DNA of 10,268 nt, from NCBI GenBank assembly GCA_003669255.1, contig QWPO01000058.1, forward strand, positions 1 to 10,268, given 5' to 3'. The DNA is from Planctomycetota bacterium (lineage in GTDB: Bacteria > Planctomycetota > Planctomycetia > Pirellulales > UBA1268). The position numbers and the translations under genes are program-made. The notes beneath the pieces were generated by a model that had not been told where the DNA came from, ran no database searches, and was given only the letters and a program-made list of their open reading frames with translations. Positions 6,606-10,268 of this stretch are shown one piece after another. Each line of letters starts with the position of its first letter. Position 1 is the first letter of the stretch.

Positions 6606-7445
6606 ATGACGCAACTGCCGTTCCGCCATCGTCGCGAGACCCCGGACTGTGGGATTCGCACCCACGCCACCGTGGAGACGTCGCTCTCCGCGGTGGCGGC
6701 GCTTCGCGACGCGCCGCCACCCACCGGCGGCCCGGCGCTGCCGCCGCGATTCCTCCGGCACTGCGACGAACAGACGGTGGTGGCCGTCCGGGCGGTCCAG
6801 GAAGCGATCGCGCGGCTGCCCGAGCCGCTGCCGCTCGACCGCTGCGGCGTGGTGGCCGCCCCGTGTCAGGCCGGCAGGATCTCGACCGCGCGGTCGCTCG
6901 CACAGCTCCGCGTTGGGGGTGCCGTGACCGTGTCGCCGCATATCGTGCCGCAGTGCTCGTTGCATTCTCTTGCCGGTGCGGTGAGCGTCGCCCTGGGCAT
7001 GCACGGTCCGCACCTCGGGATTGGTGGTGGCCCCGACGCCTTGGCGGAAGGGTTGTTCACGGCGATGACGCTGTTTCATGGCGGTGCCGCGGCACACTGC
7101 GATGCCGTCTGGCTGCTCGGCAGCGAGTGGGAGAAGGAACCGGTGCTCGATGCCTCCGGTGAGCCGACCGACGATCCGGTCTGCCGAGCGGTCGCGATGT
7201 TGCTCGTGCCCGAGGCGGGGGAACCGCACGACCGCCTGACACTCACGCTCCACGTCCCGGACACCCTGCCTGACGACGTGGAATGCACGTCGTTGGCCGA
7301 TTTCTGCCGGGCGCTCGAAATGTGTGCTGCGGGGTCGGCACTCACTGCCTGGGGAGTCTCCTGTCCGTGGGGCGCGGAGGTCCGGTTGGCCGTGCGACCG
7401 CCGTCGGCGCGGATTGTCAGCCCCCGCCTTCGGGAGGCCGCATGA
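6606..7445 (+). CDS. degenerate, truncated beta-ketoacyl synthase-like protein (chain-length-factor-like)
   Basis: At 279 residues it is much shorter than a ketosynthase (about 410) yet follows the N-terminal half of the thiolase fold. A helix like the KS dimer helix (DEQTVVAVRAVQEAI, 54-68) is followed by a glycine-rich segment with ALGMHGPHLGIGGGPDALAEGL (129-150) and WLLGSEWEKE (169-178), which parallels the GGxE strand. The canonical catalytic cysteine of the TACxSG motif aligns with P143, and the C-terminal half bearing the two histidines is absent, so it should not condense acyl chains itself. It resembles Ketoacyl-synt_2-type or chain-length-factor partners that pair with an active KS; that role is inferred. 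Its stop overlaps the KS start by ATGA. ATG 6606 is preferred because codons before it lose the GC-rich third positions; ATG 6567, 13 nt after the ACP stop, is the alternative and would add 13 residues. Confidence 0.78.
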   Translation: MTQLPFRHRRETPDCGIRTHATVETSLSAVAALRDAPPPTGGPALPPRFLRHCDEQTVVAVRAVQEAIARLPEPLPLDRCGVVAAPCQAGRISTARSLAQLRVGGAVTVSPHIVPQCSLHSLAGAVSVALGMHGPHLGIGGGPDALAEGLFTAMTLFHGGAAAHCDAVWLLGSEWEKEPVLDASGEPTDDPVCRAVAMLLVPEAGEPHDRLTLTLHVPDTLPDDVECTSLADFCRALEMCAAGSALTAWGVSCPWGAEVRLAVRPPSARIVSPRLREAA

Positions 7446-8677
7446 GTCCAGTCGATCGTTCGACCGTCGAACCCGTGGTGATCACCGGCATCGGAGCAGT
7501 GTCTCCGCTCGGCTGCAGCTTCACGGAAATCGCCGAGAACCTCTTGGCAGGCCGTTCGGGTGTGCAGGTGATCGACCCGGGCGAGTATGCCCGGGAGCCG
7601 GTGCAGTTTGCGGCGCCGGTCACCCACATACCGGTGCCACTGCCCGATGCCTGCGGGCTTTCGTCCGACGAGTTCGAACGGCTTGGCCGTTTGGAGCGGC
7701 TCTGTCTCGCCCCGGCGGCCTCGGCGCTGGTGGACGCGGGCATCGACCGGAGGGGCGGTCCGCGAATCGGCCTCGTGCTGGGGCTCGGTGCCGAGCACCT
7801 CAAGGCCTGGGAACTCGATTTTTTGGCCGGTGGCACGACGGTGTTCGGCGACGGCCGCGACCGCACCGTGGTCCACCGTCTCTCCCGCCGGCTCGGCCTC
7901 CGAGGGCCCGCCGTCACCGTGGCGGCCGCCTGTGCCTCGAGCGGCTATGCGATGGCAATGGGCCGCACCTGGATCGACGCCGGCTGGGTCGACGCCTGCG
8001 TGGTCGGCGGCTGCGACATTCTCAGCCCCACGTCGATCGCCGCTTTTTACAACCTCCGCGCCCTCTCCCGCCGCAGCGACGATCCCGCCAAGGCGTCGCG
8101 GCCGTTCGACGGCGACCGCGATGGCTTTGTGATGGGTGAAGGTGGAGCGTTCTTCGTGCTGGAGCGGCAGTGCGACGCAGTTTCCCGCGGCGCCACCGTC
8201 CGTGGCGAGCTCGCGGGTGTCGGCATGTCGAGCGACGGAGCCCACATGGTGATCCCGAGCAGTGATCCCGTTCATGCCTCCCGGGCCATCGCGGCAGCGC
8301 TCGCCGACGCGGCGGTAAGCCCGGATGAGATCGACTACGTCAACGCCCACGCGGCCGGCACCCCGGTTGGCGACGTGGCCGAGGCGGGCGCGATCCGCAT
8401 GGCCCTCGGTGACGCCACCGACGGCATCCCCGTCAGTTCCACCAAGAGCATGTCGGGTCACATGATCAGCGGTGCCGCCGCCTTCGAGGCGCTGGCCTGC
8501 CTTGCGGCGATCGATCGGCAGGCTGCACCGCCGACGGTCAACCTCGACCGCCCCGATCCGCAGTGCCGGCTCGACCACGTGCCTCACGTCTTCCGCCCGC
8601 GGCGGATCCGCGTGACCGCGAGCAACTCCTTCGGCTTCGGCGGCTCGAACCTCTGCCTCGTCCTCCGCGCCGCCTGA
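7442..8677 (+). CDS. beta-ketoacyl-[ACP] synthase (KAS II/FabF-like)
   Basis: A 411-residue decarboxylating condensing enzyme expected to extend an acyl chain on ACP with malonyl units. The N-terminus has VVITGIGAVSPLG (12-24). The nucleophile is C164 in AAACASSGYAM (161-171). The first catalytic histidine is H303 in NAHAAGTPVGD (301-311) and the second is H340 in STKSMSGHMISGAAA (333-347); NSFGFGGSN (395-403) closes the fold. The Cys-His-His set is complete. The usual HGT after the first histidine is HAA, an unusual change next to the active site. GGAGG 4 nt upstream and the ATGA overlap with the previous gene set the start and imply coupled production with the degenerate partner, as expected for a KS/chain-length-factor heterodimer. 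No ketoreductase, dehydratase or malonyl transferase is nearby, so those would have to come from elsewhere. Confidence 0.94.
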   Translation: MSPVDRSTVEPVVITGIGAVSPLGCSFTEIAENLLAGRSGVQVIDPGEYAREPVQFAAPVTHIPVPLPDACGLSSDEFERLGRLERLCLAPAASALVDAGIDRRGGPRIGLVLGLGAEHLKAWELDFLAGGTTVFGDGRDRTVVHRLSRRLGLRGPAVTVAAACASSGYAMAMGRTWIDAGWVDACVVGGCDILSPTSIAAFYNLRALSRRSDDPAKASRPFDGDRDGFVMGEGGAFFVLERQCDAVSRGATVRGELAGVGMSSDGAHMVIPSSDPVHASRAIAAALADAAVSPDEIDYVNAHAAGTPVGDVAEAGAIRMALGDATDGIPVSSTKSMSGHMISGAAAFEALACLAAIDRQAAPPTVNLDRPDPQCRLDHVPHVFRPRRIRVTASNSFGFGGSNLCLVLRAA

Positions 8678-8724
8678 CCCGACACCGCACACCGACCACG
8701 ACCATCGACCAGGAGACCTCCAGC

Positions 8725-9348
8725 ATGACGAAGCCCGCCCCCCGTCCCGTCGAGATGGCCACGATCGATGCCCTGCTGGCACACCTCGTTGACCACTGGC
8801 ACCGCTTCGAACCGGAGCACACGGAGGAAGGGCTCAGCGGCCGGATCTGCGACCTGCACCGCTATAACTTCCTCCTCTGGCACGAGGAGGACATCGCCCG
8901 CTCCCCTTCCGTCACCGATGGCCGGATCGCCCAGGTGAAGCGGGCGATCGACCGCTACAACCAGCTCCGCAACGACTGCATCGAGAAGGTCGACGATTGG
9001 CTGGTGGCCGACCTCATCACCCGCGGCATCGCCGCCGCTCCGGTGGCCCCGGCCGCCACGGAGACCCCCGGCGCCGCGATCGATCGGCTCTCGATTCTCG
9101 AACTCCGTCGCTACCACATGCGGGAGCAGATCGAGCGGAAGGACGCCACCCAGGAGCACCGCGAGAAGGCGGCCGCCCGCATGGTGGTGCTCGACGAGCA
9201 GCGGGCCCACCTCATTCAGGCGACCGACCGGCTGCTCGCCGAGATCTACTCCGCCGAGCGGCCTCTCCGCCTCTTCCGCCAGATGAAGATGTACAACGAC
9301 CCGACGATGAATCCGTACCTCTACAAGACCGCCGCCAAGGCCGCGTAG
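8725..9348 (+). CDS. DUF4254 domain protein
   Basis: A 207-residue, mostly helical, charged protein without signal peptide or membrane segments. It matches my recollection of DUF4254: LHRYNFLLWHEEDIARSP (44-61), IAQVKRAIDRYNQLRNDCIE (68-87), DDWL (90-93) and ETPGAAIDRLSILELRRYHM (113-132). The histidines, WHEED and the RLSIL-YHM block are the strongest family-like features. The function of the family is not known to me; any link to surface lipid or glycan assembly is inference. AGGAG 9 nt before ATG 8725 sets the start. It follows the ketosynthase by 47 nt on the same strand and appears to be the last operon gene. The alanine/proline-rich stretch at 103-112 looks like a linker between two helical halves, and the C-terminus ends in a basic, alanine-rich tail. 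Confidence 0.88.
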   Translation: MTKPAPRPVEMATIDALLAHLVDHWHRFEPEHTEEGLSGRICDLHRYNFLLWHEEDIARSPSVTDGRIAQVKRAIDRYNQLRNDCIEKVDDWLVADLITRGIAAAPVAPAATETPGAAIDRLSILELRRYHMREQIERKDATQEHREKAAARMVVLDEQRAHLIQATDRLLAEIYSAERPLRLFRQMKMYNDPTMNPYLYKTAAKAA

Positions 9349-9421
9349 CGGGTTGCATTATCATCACCCCGCCAACGGCATCGAGGCGGGTCGGCGCGCA
9401 CGGGTACGAACTCAGCGAGGG

Positions 9422-9546
9422 GCTGCCCGTGCCCTAGAGCCGGGCTATGGGAGCAAGCGCAGCCAGGATGGCACAGCGCAGCGGACATGCAGTAAGCGTC
9501 GGGCAGGATGCCCGACGCGAACGTCCGGCGACGGGGCACGGGCAGC
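9422..9546. repeat. composite inverted-repeat element with 13-bp outer arms
   Basis: A 13-bp arm GCTGCCCGTGCCC at 9422-9434 is exactly inverted at 9534-9546, enclosing a 125-bp unit. Inside are the small palindromes AGCC-G-GGCT (9438-9446) and GCCA-GGA-TGGC (9462-9472), and a long hairpin at 9482-9527. No open reading frame for a transposase is present, so if it moves it would depend on an enzyme elsewhere. Whether other copies exist in the genome cannot be seen here. Confidence 0.6.
9482..9527. repeat. strong hairpin inside the composite element
   Basis: A perfect 10-bp stem, GCGTCGGGCA at 9496-9505 with its complement at 9509-9518, closes a GGA loop. A second 5-bp stem (CGGAC at 9482-9486, GTCCG at 9523-9527) extends it across asymmetric internal bulges. 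The smaller palindrome at 9462-9472 has the same GGA centre, suggesting related units. Confidence 0.75.
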
Positions 9547-9568
9547 TCCGAGCCGCCGCGAGACTCCT

Positions 9569-9589
9569 GTGCAGGTTGACAACCTGCAC
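9569..9589. repeat. third copy of the CAGGTTG/CAACCTG palindrome
   Basis: A perfect 10-bp-arm palindrome around a central A, with core CAGGTTGACAACCTG and outer arms GTG/CAC. It is the same as the copy at 3735-3755 except for the central base (A instead of G). Sharing the core with two copies nearly 6 kb away shows that this is a dispersed family, not a local hairpin. Confidence 0.8.
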
Positions 9590-9625
9590 CCACGTGCGAG
9601 ACGGGGACTCTCAGCTTTTCCATTG

Positions 9626-9655
9626 AAAAACCAGCATGTCACCGGCCGGTTGCTG
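9626..9655 (-). terminator. candidate terminator of the squalene-cyclase-like gene
   Basis: On the minus strand, 12 nt past the stop codon, CAGCA (9655-9651) pairs with TGCTG (9636-9632). The inner self-complementary ACCGGCCGGT (9641-9650) lies between them, and TTTTT follows one base after the stem. The stem-plus-T-run layout fits intrinsic termination, though the outer stem is only 5 bp. An adjacent TTTTC/GAAAA inverted repeat adds to the AT-rich tail. Confidence 0.42.
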
Positions 9656-9666
9656 CGGCGCGCCCG

Positions 9667-10268
9667 CTACTTCGGCAGGCAGTACGACAGCGCCAGGAGC
9701 GCGTAGGCGGTGGCGAGGTCGGTCTCGCCCTCCATCCAGCGGTCGTTGCCATTCTTCCAGGCGCCGTCCTCGCGCTGGCGGGCGACGATCGCCGTCGAGA
9801 GTTCGTCCCGCCAGGTGTGTGACGTGCCCGCAGCGTCGGCGAAGGTCTCCACGGCGAGCACGTCGAGCGACTTGGCGGCGGTGTGGAAGTAGTAGAAGAG
9901 CCCCGCGTCGCCCATGCCAGGATTTTCTTCGAAGGTGTAGTGCTTCGCCAGCCAGGCCAGCGCGGCCTTCACCCGCGGGTCGTCCTTGGTGACACCGGCA
10001 TAGATCATGCTCTTGAGTCCGGCGTAGGTCATCGAGCCGTAGCTCCGCAGGCCCCCGTCCGGCGTCGTGCCCGCCTGACTCTCGCCGCCGGCCGCGGGGG
10101 TGTAGTAGAAGCCGCCGTCGGGGTTCTTTTCCGGGTAGGGCGTGGTGTTGTGAGGGCCCGGCAGATTTTGCGTCCGCGAGACGAACGCCAACGCCCGCTG
10201 GATGGCCGGGTCGTTCTCGCTGGTGCCGATGGTCCGGAGCGCCTCCACCATGAACTGCGTGTTCGAGA
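9667..10268 (-). CDS. prenyltransferase/squalene-oxidase-repeat (squalene cyclase-like) protein, 3' part
   Basis: The C-terminal 199 residues of a gene whose start lies beyond the right edge; the frame is open to the last base, and the ATG at 10249-10251 is internal because the preceding codons (SNTQF) continue the repeat. The family folds as an alpha/alpha barrel made of repeats with Q/G-W-like motifs, seen here as DGGFYYTP, DGGLRSYGSMTYAGLKSMIYAGV (its core YGSMTYAGLKSMIYAGV), QREDGAWKN and DLATAYALLALSYCLPK. The catalytic DxDD motif of true cyclases is not in this part. In planctomycetes such proteins are usually annotated only by fold, and hopanoid or sterol synthesis cannot be claimed. 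It is convergent with the DUF4254 gene. Confidence 0.85.
   Translation of the reverse strand, partial: SNTQFMVEALRTIGTSENDPAIQRALAFVSRTQNLPGPHNTTPYPEKNPDGGFYYTPAAGGESQAGTTPDGGLRSYGSMTYAGLKSMIYAGVTKDDPRVKAALAWLAKHYTFEENPGMGDAGLFYYFHTAAKSLDVLAVETFADAAGTSHTWRDELSTAIVARQREDGAWKNGNDRWMEGETDLATAYALLALSYCLPK

Larger units (their letters stand above)
9349..9666. other. repeat-rich intergenic region between convergent genes
   Basis: This 318-bp gap has no convincing gene. Short open frames cross it only because of the base composition. It holds a nested set of inverted repeats between 9422 and 9589 (listed separately), an AT-rich hairpin with arms TTTTC and GAAAA (9616-9629) and, next to the right-hand gene, a candidate terminator. 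The first 70 bases after the DUF4254 stop show only a GCGGG/CCCGC inverted repeat without a T-run. Confidence 0.75.

Noticed and set aside
7076..8782. 568-codon open frame on the minus strand opposite the ketosynthase genes
   Set aside because: The plus strand encodes an unmistakable ketosynthase with intact motifs. The antisense frame gives low-complexity Arg/Gly/Ala-rich protein with no recognisable domain, as expected from high GC.
9353..9706. 117-codon plus-strand frame across the repeat island
   Set aside because: It reads through palindromes and the terminator, overlaps the end of the convergent gene and has no ribosome-binding site. Such repeat-derived peptides are common misannotations.

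Overview
The window reads as a chromosomal segment of a high-GC planctomycete, most likely Pirellulales-like. This is inference: the GC-rich third codon positions, the gene content (a RibBA fusion, a UDP-xylose-type decarboxylase, a VanZ-like protein, a squalene-cyclase-like barrel protein, DUF4254) and the short palindromic intergenic repeats all fit, but no rRNA or phylogenetic marker is present. No insertion sequence, phage gene, CRISPR array, tRNA or rRNA is visible.

Layout from left to right. A bifunctional riboflavin gene, ribBA, lies on the minus strand (132-1340) with a TATAAT -10 box just upstream. Divergent from it is a plus-strand pair: an unrecognised 284-residue protein (1451-2305) overlapping by ATGA a class II glycerate 2-kinase (2302-3693). 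Converging on the kinase is a minus-strand hydroxypyruvate-isomerase-like TIM-barrel protein (3813-4643). The gap between them holds two head-to-head palindromes. A UDP-glucuronate decarboxylase-type epimerase (4746-5720) is divergent from the isomerase and overlaps tail to tail, by 7 nt, a small VanZ-like membrane protein (5714-6136, minus).

The most distinctive part is a four-gene plus-strand operon (6287-9348). It encodes an acyl carrier protein, a short ketosynthase-like protein that has lost the catalytic cysteine and the C-terminal half, a full ketosynthase with Cys-His-His, and a DUF4254 protein. The set looks like a minimal type II fatty-acid/polyketide module (KS plus a chain-length-factor-like partner plus ACP) with no reductase, dehydratase or acyltransferase in view; its product is unknown. 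A 318-bp gap follows, packed with inverted repeats, one sharing its core with the pair near 3.75 kb. The window ends inside a minus-strand prenyltransferase/squalene-oxidase-repeat protein.

Functionally, the kinase and isomerase fit glyoxylate/hydroxypyruvate-to-glycerate metabolism feeding 2-phosphoglycerate. The decarboxylase supplies UDP-xylose for surface glycans. The ACP/KS operon is a plausible lipid or polyketide pathway. Long open frames antisense to the real genes are common here because of the high GC and were not called.
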